64,000 bases of DNA, taken from Diaporthe sp. PMI_573. Its lineage: Eukaryota; Ascomycota; Sordariomycetes; Diaporthales; Diaporthaceae. Below, one piece after another: positions 9,971 to 20,744 of this stretch (positions within the stretch are counted from its first letter, which is position 1; each line of letters opens with the position of its first letter). Position numbers and translations under genes: made by a program. The notes beneath the pieces were generated by a model that saw only the letters and a program-made list of their open reading frames with translations, was not told the DNA's origin and made no database searches. The DNA is taken from contig JAJTUP010000003.1 in assembly GCA_021399435.1 (NCBI GenBank), positions 186,001 through 250,000 on the forward strand, in the 5' to 3' direction.

Positions 9971-10816
9971 GATCCAAGATAGGGACAAGTGTGTAGTTTG
10001 GGACGACTTACCCTCCCAGGCTTTCAATGAGTGATTTGTCGGCAGCAAATGGGACGATCCGCGCGTGAAGGAGACGTCTTGGAAGAACGAAGCCTTACGA
10101 ATGGTGTGGTGCACTCGAACGCTTCGCCGTCTCGATGCCCCGGCTGATCGTCGGTTGCGACAAGCAACACAGGGAAAAGTCCGACTTCAAGATATTGCAT
10201 TCACCTCTGCAGTACGCAGCTCGTGATCATCCACGGCCCGAGCCAGGCTACAGCTGTCTACTGAGGAGTGGTGACTGCTCAGTGACGGCCGGGTCTGGGA
10301 AGAGGGGGAGGATCCACCTCGCATTGCTGGATGGATGTTGGACGCTCTGGATCTGATCAGTTACGCGGTCACGTGCCGGTCCCCCCTCCTGACCCCAGGT
10401 GCCAACACATACTTCATTGCAACCTCTCTCAAAGACCACCAACGTGTTCTGTCATCACGGACTAATTCGTGCGAACCTGAACGCACTCCATTTCACACTG
10501 GGGTGCCACCTCTCGGGTTGTCTTTTTTGCCCCCAACAGCCAAGCTACAGGACTGCGCCGAACTTGGGCCTTCGGCGAGAGCCCTTGAGGAGCCGTCTGT
10601 TTGCGGCAACTTGGGCTGTGCTTGAGTGGGTCGCACTCATATGTACAAGCCCGCGGGCTTGGAGAAGCCTAGATCAAGAGATATGCAAATCTATTTCATA
10701 TTCGCAAATGCTCGAGCATTGACTTAAGCAGCCAGAATCTGGGTCAATAGTATCATGAAGATTAGGCAAACGAGCAAGTTGCATCAAAACCAAGCATCCT
10801 CATCGCTACCATACGT
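9971..10816. other. Intergenic stretch with dispersed repeat copy B
   Basis: No gene supported. The first third holds the repeat copy listed separately; the remainder is unremarkable. ORFs here do not show recognisable motifs. Confidence 0.5.
10150..10260 (+). repeat. Dispersed repeat, copy B
   Basis: GC-richer partner of the copy at 4215-4330, same orientation, sharing the CCGACTTCAAGATATT core and flanking words. Differences include C/T and G/A exchanges. Similarity may continue weakly to about 10390, where both copies carry a run of C residues after a GCGGTCACG- or CTCACGC-like word. Confidence 0.5.
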
Positions 10817-12544
10817 CTAAATTGCTAGCCTTTGATTCAATTTCTTTAGACCCCTTACAGCCAATGCGGTGACCAAGCCCGCATTGCCAAACAGAATCCC
10901 ATTCCCGTACCTGTATATCCACGAATCCTTACTCCACGAGCCGTCACTCTGCTGCGTCCGGCGGAGGATCTCGGCATCCTCCTCGTTCTCCAATCCAAGG
11001 GCCTGAGAGGCAGACAGCCGCAGCGCAGCACTCCAGGAGTCTACAAACTCGCCGGCCCGACCTCCAATGCGCTCGCGAAGCCTCTCCTTGAGGATAGAAC
11101 GAAGCTCAACAAGCTCTGGGTGGTATTTCGCAGAGCTGCCAACACCATTTCCATTGCCATTGACATTTCCATTAATGTGGTCGGTCCCAGGGCAGTGCTT
11201 TGAGCACAGTTCGGCCAGGTAGAAGAAGAACCAGTCTGGGTGGTAGTAATACCGCATGCCGAACTCATAGGCACGGTTCCGGGTGATGGCTATGAGCTGC
11301 TGGACGGTGCGCTGGATCTGGTGGCCGCGATTATAGGCGTAGAAGAGACGAGTGATGTTGGCTGATATGACGGTATCTATGCGTGGTCGGGTTTTGTCAA
11401 AGTATGTCTAGTAATGTCGTTAATTCTGACTTGTGGAATAATCCGTATTTGTACAACGCAAACTGATTATACACTTACATAGAACAGTCCATCTTCGGTC
11501 TGGTTACCCAGCATTTCATCCATGACAGACTCTATCGTATCCTGAGGGATTTCTTCTCCCCTTGATAGCAATGCGAGAGTCGTGGTGTCCATGTCATCTG
11601 GATAGGTCTTCGTGGTCAGGACTGGCTCACCAACAAAAGTGTTCCATGTTCTCCGGTTAATGTCTGACATAGTGACAAGGTTACTGTGTGGCATAATGTC
11701 AGTTCTGGAACTCATAAACGAACACATTCGAGCAGGAATTCACTTACATGTCTTGAGTGATCTCCAGAAGAAGCAGCTGCGCAAACTGCTCATGGATCAC
11801 GATGCCTGTGTTTGATACACTCCACATGTTCTTGGCGTTTTGTTGCAGCCAAGCATGGCCTCGGGCCACTGGGTCGCCAAATAGGTTCTTCAGCTGGCGG
11901 ATGACATTCTGGGGATTGTCGCAGTGTATCCCGCGGATCCCAAGCATCTGCGCGGTAGCCAGGTTCTCAGGCTTGTCGTCGATGAACACTGCCCTCTCTG
12001 GATCTGTGTTCGTGGACTTGAGGATGCGTCGGTACATTTCCTGTTCAGGCTTCCGCACACCCAGCTCAAATGAGGTGAAGATGGCGTCGAAGATGCCCCA
12101 TGATTTGACAGGTGGACCCAGGATCTTCCAGTCATCTTCAGTGATGTTGGTAGCAAGATAGACCTTCAAGTCACCGTCAGCCGCGTTTTTCAAGTACCGG
12201 ATCAGGTCGATGAGGTCCTGGTCATAGGTGAGTGTGGCCGCGAGTTGTAACAGTGTCTTTTGGAGATTCTCCGGGGTGACTCCAAAGGACTTCTCGATTC
12301 GCTTGAAGCACTCTTCGCGCGCGAGCCGCCCACACTCATGTTGGAACCATTCCTCGCAGCTGAGAATATACTTCAGTTGAGAGGGGTCAACAGAGAGGCT
12401 GAGATTCTTGCTGGAGTAGTAGGCTAGCACATCTCCGAGGTCGAGGATGAGTGTCGTGTAAGTGAGGGGCTTCAACAGGGTATATCCCTCCTCCCAAGGA
12501 GAGTGAACCTCGGCGCCATTAGCGCCGTTCAGGGGTTTGTCCAT
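10817..12544 (-). CDS. HAD-type sesquiterpene cyclase, drimane synthase (AstC) family
   Basis: Exons 12544-11748, 11683-11479 and 11407-10817 give 530 residues; phases fit exactly. The N-terminal ~245 residues are a haloacid-dehalogenase domain: LILDLGDVL with the nucleophile-position Asp35, a LATN segment, Lys165 in VRKPE, and VFIDDKPEN (Asp189, Asp190). The C-terminal part is terpene-cyclase-like and carries PDDMDTTT (Asp296-x-Asp298-Thr-Thr), the class II protonation motif, followed by YFDKTRPRID and NRGHQ. This two-domain layout is that of fungal AstC-type enzymes. They protonate farnesyl diphosphate to drimanyl diphosphate, the HAD part removing one phosphate. Further phosphatases are normally separate genes and none is seen nearby. 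Product inferred to be a drimane-type sesquiterpene; the exact product is not decidable here. Confidence 0.88.
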
Positions 12545-12628
12545 AGCTTTGAGTCAGGGTTCGATAGCTTCAGCTGAATTAAATGGATTTAATTTCGACC
12601 ATCTCACGGGCGGACTCTGCGACAATAT

Positions 12629-12637
12629 TATATAAAG
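12629..12637 (-). promoter_or_regulatory. TATA-like element upstream of the terpene synthase
   Basis: An AT-rich TTTATATAA-type box read on the minus strand lies about 85-90 bases before the synthase ATG. Assigned by motif and spacing only. Confidence 0.3.
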
Positions 12638-13554
12638 GCCGCCTAACATTAAAGTAACTTTCTGAGGTTATTGGTCCGGCCACTACTACCTTTTACAGTC
12701 AACTCGCATACGCAATGCAACCCCATGAACAGCTCATCCCCTATCTGGCCATGCGAATCCAAAGGTGGACTATGCATTGCTGCAATGCCAGGTTTGCTGG
12801 CTCTTCCTTTACATGTCTGAGAAGCGAGGATAGCGATCCTCTTCAAATGCTCGCCAATGAGAGCGCTACTACCTTGTCACCCGCAAATAAAAGTGGTTAG
12901 CCTCCATAATAGAATTCACTAATGGCATGCTGGTTTAACAAAAGATTCGTGATAAGCTAGCAAGTTCTGGGCTCTCAAGCCCATACATAGTACATTTGTA
13001 GCAAGGAGAGCTTGGCTATTTTCGCCAGTCGCGCCAGTCGCGCAAATATATCGTATCATGATATGCATTGGCAGGACCCCTGGGAAGGGGCTGCATACCG
13101 ACGAACCGACTATAGGCTAGTGGAAAGCATAGGACAACTTGTAGGACAACCGACATGGCTAAGGACCTTTTTTTCATTCCAAGCTTTCCCGTCATTTGTC
13201 ACAATATCCATGCGCATTGTTGCCCAGCTGCAGCTTCGTGTCCAGGATCCCAGTGCAGCTGATCTTGGAGACGCGCGTAGGATGGTGATAGGGCTCACCG
13301 CTTGTGACCGCTATGGAGTGGACCTTGGGCGGTCTCGAAGTTTGTCAGATAGGAACTGTCAAACTCGAGGCAGTCGTTAGTCTGATGGTGGCCAACGGGA
13401 ACTGGATCCGTAAGCGACATTACTTGGGCTGGAGCCATTACCAAGCTCACGGAAGAACACCAGTTCGTTTTCATGGCAAGGGACCCCGGTGCTCCGCCAC
13501 GTGGGTACTGCCACGTCGCGTAGGCAGCCAGGGCAGCATGAGCTTGTCCGCAGC

Positions 13555-14518
13555 CTATAGGCAAATAGAGGATGATCGTCCAGGAGAGGATCGAGGCCCG
13601 CTCCTCGGACGGAAGCCGCAAAAAAGTAAAAGCTTAAGCCCGGCTGAAACCTGCTCTTGGCTAACTGCTGTTACTTCACCAATATTAGCATCCCTCTTTA
13701 CCACAAACAAATCCGGACACTTTCTGTAATACTCGTCGCCTACCTTGATATTCGCCGAAGACACGTTGTTCATTCTGAAGTTCCTCGAAGGCGGCATCCA
13801 AGTGAATTCGCGATTGTTAACGGAAACGGACTCCGTTTCCCCACTGCCGGGACTTGAGCCCCGCAGGCGGAAGGAATGATCCTTCGGCAATGAGAACAAT
13901 GCCCCAATTTTAGTGACTCCTTTATTATTCAAAGACAGCAGTGTTGATAGTAGGATTATGAGTGTTATGGTTAGTTATGGGTCCGCCAGTACGGTATAAG
14001 ATGATCAGACCCATTGTGCCGAAGGACTGCGTCAGCAGCCAACGTAAGGGAAAAGGTACCTAGGTATCAATCACAGGCCACAGGTTGGCCAAGAAACACC
14101 TCAGAGGAATGCCAATGCAGTAGGGGAGGGTAGATAATGTGACAGAGAAACCCGAACAGGCCAGAACAAGGATTCCTTGAGCTACACGTCGCGAATCGAC
14201 TGGATGAGGTGTTCTTAGGGTCCGGCAGTACGTACCCGGGAAAGACAATGTCGTATCTCCATCATGTCCTCAGCAAAATTAAAGCGAGTATGCAAGGGAC
14301 ACTAATATAGTCGCTCGATCATGTAACACTAGATCACAACTCTCACGATCGTCTGCGTTGTATCCGGACCTGAGACCACCTGTGCCAAACACATACAAGA
14401 CAAGGATGAAACTGTTTAGACACAGAGCAGCGATCCAGATATAATAGACAACCATGTCGTGTCGATAGAAATTGGGGTCTAAATATGCTTTTCCTAAAAG
14501 ATTGTGGCGCCAGCGCAT
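13555..14518 (-). pseudogene. Possible eroded membrane-protein gene (fragments)
   Basis: Three minus-strand frames follow one another: 14518-14279, 14248-14060 and 13932-13555. The first holds a hydrophobic segment (VVYYIWIAALCLNSFILVLY), the second another (ILVLACSGFSVTLSTLPYCI), and the third a soluble-looking stretch (NIKVGDEYYRKCPDLFVVKR). Plausible introns lie between the first two, but I could not assemble one continuous product. It may be a remnant of a tailoring or transport gene of the terpene locus, or a poorly predicted intact gene. No family assigned. Confidence 0.3.
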
Positions 14519-15402
14519 AATATCAGCAGCGGACGCTCGAAATGCAGGGCCATGTCGGGTATATCAGTGGTTGAAGCAGTAACCAATACGATTAATTAGG
14601 CTTATCGACCTCCCTCTTCATCCCAGCCATACGTAGCCAGCAGGATCGCCATCAAAGGACAGAAAATTAAGCACTAGTAAGAGCAGTACTTGATCTCACA
14701 ATAGGCGATGAATGCAGGTACACGCTGACATATATTGTAGTGGAGCGTTTTGCGAAGATGTATGCAATAAGTCGTACAGACAGATCACGAGACGGAATTC
14801 GTAACACTACATGTCGATCAGCCTCAAAAGCATGCATCTTTGCCATAAGCTATACTAATGCTGTGTAACACAGAGAATTGCCATGCCGATTGGACTCGGC
14901 AGGACGCTGTAAGCAAGGCCACATGTTGGGATTGGCCGACGCTCCAACCTCTTGGCATATCTGACGACAAGCCATCTCTATTTTTGGGCAAACTCTTGAA
15001 CGTAGAATTTGCTGAAAAATCAGTCCCCAAACGTACTTGTCAAAATGGAACACTTGATACCCATAGCTCTTTGCTTTGAAATTTTCCAATTGAGGACACA
15101 GCTGCCAAAGTAAGACTTGACTATAACTGCTATCTCAAAATATGATTTTCTCTAACAATCTTTGCAACTACACCCAGCTACCTATACATACCTTTACTAC
15201 AAACGCCCATAGGGTCTCAGTCTAAACCAAAACCACTTAGCTGAAACTCACAGGATACTACTCTCAATCTTATTGCTTTCAAAAGCATATAGACGCCCTA
15301 CAACTCAACCACAGGAGTATATAGTTCGTTACATTGCTGGTTGGCCACAGTAGGTGGGTCTAGAGCAAAAGGTAAGGTCGTAGTGAATTATTCAAAAAAG
15401 CT

Positions 15403-15507
15403 CGACGCCGGCATGATTCGAACATGCGCCTCCGAAGAGAATAGATAACCAGAATCCACACAAGATGCTTTCTAGTCTATCGCATTAGACCACTCTGCCA
15501 CGGCGCC
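15403..15507 (-). tRNA. tRNA-Ser(AGA) with intron
   Basis: Read on the minus strand, the acceptor halves GGCGCCG and CGGCGTC pair, with G as discriminator base. The T-arm GCATG-TTCGAAT-CATGC is perfect. The anticodon loop is CT-AGA-A, on the stem ATAGA/TCTAT, with an intron of about 23 nt one base after the anticodon, the usual nuclear position. A long variable arm (around CTTCGG) fits a class II tRNA. Anticodon AGA reads UCU serine codons. Leu was considered for the class II body but would need a C at position 33. Confidence 0.78.
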
Positions 15508-15964
15508 GGATGAAAACTTTGCCCGATTGACCAACTCATATTGAGTGTTGCCATACAAATCGTCAACACGTGGGCGACCTGGATATTAGGAGACCTCTTC
15601 ATGATCCATAGTTGTTATGCATATCCAGAGACGGCAGCTTAGACTACAGGAAGGATCTGAATCGGTCGGTGACGTGAAGTGGCAGAGTCTCTCATTATAA
15701 TCTGTTTCGACTATATTTATATTATTGACGTGGGAACGTTCATTACTGTGTGGCAGCTTTGAGCTGACCGTTGTGAGGCGTGAAGGTTATCTGTTCAGGT
15801 AGTAAACCCTAACCCGTATCCTTACCCCCCTAAGTCCCTGTCATGGTCGAGAAGCCCCCATCTTCACTCCATCAAGATGTCCATCTATGGGACTGAGGGG
15901 TCTCGAGAAATACGGGAGCAGATTGACGGGACATCATTTTCTGGCTGATCTGTAGGCGGTGGAA
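15508..15964. other. Upstream region of the EBP-like gene
   Basis: 457 bases between the tRNA and the EBP-like ATG. It contains an AAACCCTAACCC word near 15805, like a telobox, but no repeat array or gene. Confidence 0.4.
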
Positions 15965-16969
15965 ATGGTTCAGACATTCTCGGCACCAGCTCACCCATAC
16001 TTCCCCCTGGATGCAGATATCCCGCATTACATCCCCAATGCCAGTTCTGTCCATGAGCTGCTCGCGAGATTCGCGAGTCTCCTGAGCATTACCATCTTCA
16101 CAGCGCTATGGCTCGCGACACGCTTCAACTCTCAGCTGAGGACATCTGACAAGTTCATTTTCGGATGGTTCATTCTCTGTAAGTCTTCCATCCCATTGTT
16201 TGTTCTGGGGCCAGCTAGATTCTCGAGCTAACATGGCAATGAAGGTGGCTCTCTCCACTGCTTCTTCGAAGGTACAGGCCCAAGGTTGAAACCCACAATG
16301 ATCTAAACAGAATGTTCTGACACAAAAGCCCGGAATTAACAGGGTATTTTGTTCTGAACCACGCCAAACTCGCAAGCTCAAACGACCTCTTCGCCCAGCT
16401 GTGGAAGGAGTACGCCTTGTCGGACTCGAGATACCTGACTTCGGACCCCTTCATGATCTGCGTGGAGACAATCACAGCAGTATGCTACATTTTCCAGACC
16501 CATGTGATCTGTCCATATCCCATAACTGACAGGTGGCACAACTCAACAGACAGCATGGGGTCCGCTATGCTTCGTGACGGCGGTGTCCGTCTCCCGCGGC
16601 GGAAGCCTCCGGTATATCCTGCAGGTCATCGTGAGCATGGCTCACCTTTACGGTGTGGCCCTTTACTACTCGACCTGCTACGTAAATGAGAGGTACAAAG
16701 GTCTCGTTTACAGCCGGCCTGAATTCCTGTATTTCTGGGTCTACTACGTTGGGTTCAATGCACCCTGGGTGATCGCTCCTGCTGGTAAGTCTCGCGGAGC
16801 CTACTCGTCTGTATTCTGTGAAGTGGCTGCAAGGTGCTGACCTGAATGCTTCCCCCAAGGCATCCTCATACACAGCGTGAGGGTCATTCAACGCAGTGCT
16901 GTTGCCATCACCAAGGCTGCCGCGACTTTGGACAGAAGAAGCCACGAAACCCAATCGGGTGCTCATTAA
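15965..16969 (+). CDS. Emopamil-binding-protein (EBP) family membrane isomerase
   Basis: Five exons, 15965-16178, 16245-16271, 16343-16479, 16550-16784 and 16860-16969, give 240 residues; the second exon is only 27 nt. EBP-family proteins are ER membrane enzymes; the founding member is sterol delta8-delta7 isomerase. All six residues known to matter in human EBP have counterparts: His76 and Glu80 (LHCFFE), Glu122 and Thr125 (VETIT), Asn196 and Trp199 (FNAPW). Four to five hydrophobic helices are visible, and the length is close to that of the human protein. Fungi use the unrelated ERG2 for the ergosterol step, so an extra EBP-type protein near a terpene synthase suggests a role on a secondary terpenoid. 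That role is inferred; plant limonoid pathways provide precedent for re-used EBP isomerases. A generic EXPERA-domain protein of unknown role is the alternative. Confidence 0.82.
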
Positions 16970-17302
16970 GACAGTTTGGCTCTATCCTTTCATTGTATTT
17001 ACTTGAATTTATGCCGCTCAACGCCTCTAAATATGGCCACGTATTGACGAGCTTGGAAAGGCTGACTTCATGTATCAAATCGCAAATCGACTTGAACAGA
17101 CCATGCCCGACTTCTAGCAGAATTTCCTGCTGAGACGGGCCGTCCAAGACTCAGCTCACAACCCGTGATGAACTCGTCGTAGATCAGACCCAGACCACGC
17201 GGCTCCCAGAAGGCTCATCGTTGCCAGGGCGCAATCCTCTATTGCATATTGAAAACGGATTTGTCGTCTCCCGTCCATCAAACCCCTAAAGTCCCCAACC
17301 CA
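16970..17302. other. Convergent intergenic region
   Basis: 333 bases between the 3' ends of the EBP-like gene and CWC15. No structured element recognised. Confidence 0.4.
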
Positions 17303-18133
17303 CTACCTCACATACTTGCTCATGAACCGCTTGTGGAAGTCACTCCTCAGCAGGTCATTCACAAACTCCTTGCTCTTGTTCTTGTCCTCCGTGCCCCTCG
17401 CCTGGTTCTTGAACACGACGTCGTCGTCCCACCTCCTCTTGACGGTGAAATCGGTCTTTGCGCCGCCGCCGTTGTTGTTCAGCAGCGGGTTCCCCCTCGC
17501 AATCTCCTTCTCGCGCTGCTCCGCCTCCGCGGCGGCCTTCTCCCGCTCCTCCCGCTCGCGCTTCTCCTGCCTCTCGCGCTTGACCCGCTCCAGCTCCCGC
17601 TGCAGCTCTGCCTCCTCGTCGTCGCTGTCCGAGTCGCTATCCGACGAGTCGTCGTCATCGTCGTCGTCTTTCTCCGAGGAGGACGAGTCCGAGTCGTCTG
17701 CGTCGATGTCCCGCGTTTCCTCTATTATCCGCCGCCGTTTTGCCTCCGGCTCTTCCTCGTCGTCCACTGCTGTGGAGCCGGCTTCGAGGGCGCGCTTGGC
17801 GCTCTGGCTGGCGGGCGTGGGCTCGGAGCTCTCGTCGTCGTTGGTGCTTGATTGGAGTTGGCCGCCGGACAGCTTGGCGTGGTGTGCCTGCTCTGCGGCT
17901 AGGAGTTCTGCGCGCAGGTCACGGGTGTCGTGGTCGGCATTACCGCCTTGGCCTGGTTTTCTACGAGTGGGAGTCAGTCGGGCAAGACTGGGGCAGAAGA
18001 ACGGCCTGTGTATGTGAGCTTACCGGAACTTGAGTTGGGTGTGTGCTGGCAGGAGACGCTGATGGTAGGCTGGGCCGCGGAGGGTGTCCTTGCCACGAGC
18101 GGGATCGAAAGTCGGTCTGTGGGCGGTAGTCAT
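17303..18133 (-). CDS. CWC15: Spliceosome component CWC15
   Basis: Exons 18133-18024 and 17960-17303 give 255 residues. The first exon encodes [15 protein letters not shown], the family's diagnostic N-terminus. The middle is acidic and Ser-rich with a long Asp/Ser run, followed by a charged helix rich in Glu, Arg and Lys. The C-terminus ([13 protein letters not shown], then [20 protein letters not shown]) is the conserved Cwf15/Cwc15 ending. The protein belongs to the Prp19-associated complex in the spliceosome, where its ends thread through the catalytic core. It is transcribed away from RRP45 across a 325-bp shared upstream region. Confidence 0.93.
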
Positions 18134-18458
18134 TTTGGCAGCCGGTCAACTAAAAGTGACGGTTGTAGGAGGATGAGCTTGGGTTGCGACACTGAACTTG
18201 GAGTTGTTGATGGTTGTCTTTCAAGGTTGCAGTCGCGCGGCCGGCCGAACTCTGGGTTCCTGAGACCCCTGCAGTGCAACCCTGGAAATTGAAAGTCCCA
18301 CCGCCTAGCGGCAGAACGTGCTTTGGCCGCCGCGATGAGATCACCCCGGCCCAAAACTTTCTGCAGATGCAAAGCAGCCGCTCAAAGCTTCGACACTCGC
18401 TGCCGCCTCAGGTATGAGAGGTATTACCTGAAGGACTCTGGCCCAGCACGGATTCAAG
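18134..18458. promoter_or_regulatory. Divergent promoter between CWC15 and RRP45
   Basis: The two start codons face away from each other with 325 bases between, so this segment must hold both promoters. No individual factor site could be assigned with confidence. Confidence 0.5.
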
Positions 18459-19429
18459 ATGCCCCGTGAAGCAGAACCCTCCCTCAACGAGAAGGCGTTT
18501 GTCACGCAAGCCCTTCAAGAAAACCTGCGGCTCGACAACCGCGCCTTCGACGACTACCGGCCAATCGAGCTCAGCTTTGGTGACGAGTATGGCGCCGCCG
18601 AGGTGAGGCTCGGCAAGACGAGGTAAGATGGCTGCTTCGCCCGCCTGGACCCCCCACATTCCGAACAGAGCGCCGCCTGATTCCAATTGTTTCACCCAGA
18701 GTCCTGGCCAGAACCTCCGCCGAGGTCACAGTCCCCTACCCCGACCGCCCCTTCGACGGCGTCTTCAACATCGTGACCGAGCTCAGCCCCATGGCCTCCC
18801 CAGCCTTCGAGGTCAACCGCCCCACCGAGACCGAGGTCCTCCTCTCGCGGACGCTGGAGAAGACGGTGCGGCGGTCGGGCGCCCTGGACGTGGAGTCGCT
18901 GTGCCTGGTGGCGGGGCAGAAGGTGTGGTCGATCCGCCTGGACCTGCACGTCCTGTCGCACGACGGCAACCTGGTCGACGCGGCGTGCCTGGCCGTGGTG
19001 GCGTCGCTGCGAAACTTCCGCAAGCCCGACACCAGCATGGAGGGCGAGGTGCTGACCGTCTACACGCCCGCGGAGAGGGAGCCCGTCCCTCTGAGCTGGC
19101 TGCACTCCCCTTACTGCGTCACCTTCAGCTTCTACGGGGACGAGGGCGAGACCACGCTGGTGGACGCCGACTGGACCGAGGAGCAGGTGCGCGTCGGCAG
19201 CTGCACCATCAGCCTCAACAGGCACGGCGAGATATGCCAGGTCGCGAAGCTCGGGGGCACGCCGGTCGACGCGGTGGCGCTGCTGCAGTGCGCGAGTGTC
19301 GCGCTGACCAAGGCGAAGGAGTTCTCGACCCTGGTGGACCAGAAGCTCGCGGAGGACGCCAAGAGCAGAGACAAGGGAGGATTGCTAGCGGAGCTATCGG
19401 CAGAAAATGACAGGCAGGTTGAGGTTTAG
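18459..19429 (+). CDS. RRP45: Exosome core subunit RRP45 (RNase PH-like)
   Basis: Exons 18459-18622 and 18700-19429 give 297 residues. The N-terminus (EKAFVTQALQENLRLDNR, then DYRPIELSFG) and the RNase PH fold are typical of RRP45/PM-Scl75. Further family-like segments are VLARTSAEVTVPYPDRP, VWSIRLDLHVLSHDGNLVDAA and the second-domain segment PYCVTFSFYGDEG. RRP45 is one of six RNase PH-type ring subunits of the eukaryotic exosome, catalytically inactive, acting in 3' RNA processing in nucleus and cytoplasm. The short C-terminal tail lacks the long acidic extension found in animals, as expected for fungi. The 183-bp gap to ARL3 is a convergent terminator region. Confidence 0.92.
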
Positions 19430-19612
19430 ACAAAAATCGTGATACCCCTTGAATTCCCTTGGCTATGCAACCCAGTAATCGCTGGTATGAGAAAGAGCTC
19501 TATAACCGGCTTACCACCCATGAGCTTGTGTGGAATCCAACCTGCAACGCCTAAACTCCATGTCCCTAGACAGTCCTCTCTGTACATGTAATATTCCGAG
19601 GCCGTCACCATC

Positions 19613-20343
19613 TCACCGCATCACAGGCGGTCTGGACTCCTTGTTCCACTTCACCCGTGACCGCACCCACTCTATCGCCTCCCTCACGCCGGTCCCCGTC
19701 AGCGCCGAGACAGGGAGCACCCGCGAGTCCCGAATGCTGCTCGCCTTCTCGCCCTCAAAGACCTTCTTGACCAGGCCCTCCTTGATGCGCACGACCTCGA
19801 CGCAGTCCTCCCTGTCCTGCTTGTTGGCCAGTATGAGCAGCGGCACGCCCTCCGTCTCGCTGTTCTGCAGGACGTCCTCGAGCACGAGGCGGCACTCGTC
19901 CAGGCGGCCGGTCTGGTCGTGGTCGAGCCGGCCGTCGCCGATGTCTGTGCTGTCGATGATGAAGATGATGGCGTGGCACGAGGCGTAGTAGCTCTGCCAC
20001 AGCTTGCGCAGCGACATCTGCCCGCCCACGTCCCACAGCTTCACGTACATGTCCGGCAGGGAGATGGTCGACACGTTCTGGCCGACGGTCGGGACCGTGT
20101 TGAGCTTGGGCTCCGGGGCGTCGGGCAGGAAGAGGGCCTTGACCTGCTCGTGGAAGGTGGTCTTGCCGGCATTGTCGAGGCCAAGGAGGATCACGGAGTA
20201 TTCTACACGACGGAGGGAACAGGTTAGCTGGCTGCAAGGGCAGGGGGCATAGGTTCGTTGGTAAATGTCGTTGGCGTTGTTGATTAATATTTACCTTCTT
20301 TGCTGGTCGCCAGCAGGTAGAGACCTTTGGCGAGGTGATACAT
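19613..20343 (-). CDS. ARL3: ARF-like GTPase ARL3/ARFRP1
   Basis: Exons 20343-20295 and 20202-19613 give 212 residues. The first exon encodes MYHLAKGLYLLATSKE. GTPase motifs are intact: GLDNAGKT (P-loop), the switch I region NTVPTVGQN, WDVGGQ (switch II), NKQD and SAL. The P-loop-adjacent TTFHEQVK and the lack of an N-terminal glycine for myristoylation match the ARFRP1/yeast Arl3 subfamily, which is N-terminally acetylated. That GTPase recruits Arl1 and its golgins at the trans-Golgi. It is divergently transcribed from the membrane-protein gene next door. Confidence 0.93.
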
Positions 20344-20744
20344 TGTTGTAATCTGAGGTCCTCCGGGGACCACAGTCTGATGCCAGACGATTGATCGCGG
20401 GATGGGGATGATGCAGGGTGCCAGGGCAGATGCAGCAACCTGTCACTGAAGAGGCTCAGCGCGGGGTGCTCTGAGCGCGGACAGGGGGTACGGTCTACCC
20501 ACCAGATCCCCTCCCACGGATAAAAGTAGCACTACTTGAACTCGACGGAGACTACTACTGCATATCAAGTACTGGTACATTGATAGCTCCCCAACTCAAG
20601 CAATCACAGGGCACGCGAGCCTGTTTTATCGGCTACGGCTTCACACGAAGCTTGAAATCGCGTCTCTATTGATTAAGTCTTGTGTACCATGCCGTTTCCC
20701 CTCTCATCGCCACACCAACGTTGTCGCCTAAGAGAATCGTGAGA
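20344..20744. promoter_or_regulatory. Divergent promoter between ARL3 and the multi-pass membrane protein
   Basis: 401 bases separate two outward-facing start codons. No specific binding site assigned. Confidence 0.45.

Larger units (their letters stand above)
12545..15402. other. Long stretch with only eroded coding fragments
   Basis: About 2.9 kb between the terpene synthase start and the tRNA. Apart from the minus-strand fragments at 13555-14518, listed separately, I find no supported gene. Short ORFs around 12649-13621 have no motif. The part from 14519 to 15400 is AT-richer and featureless. Confidence 0.45.

Noticed and set aside
17249..18033. Long plus-strand ORFs over CWC15
   Set aside because: They are shadows of the Asp/Ser/Glu-rich minus-strand coding sequence and consist of Ser/Leu/Arg runs.
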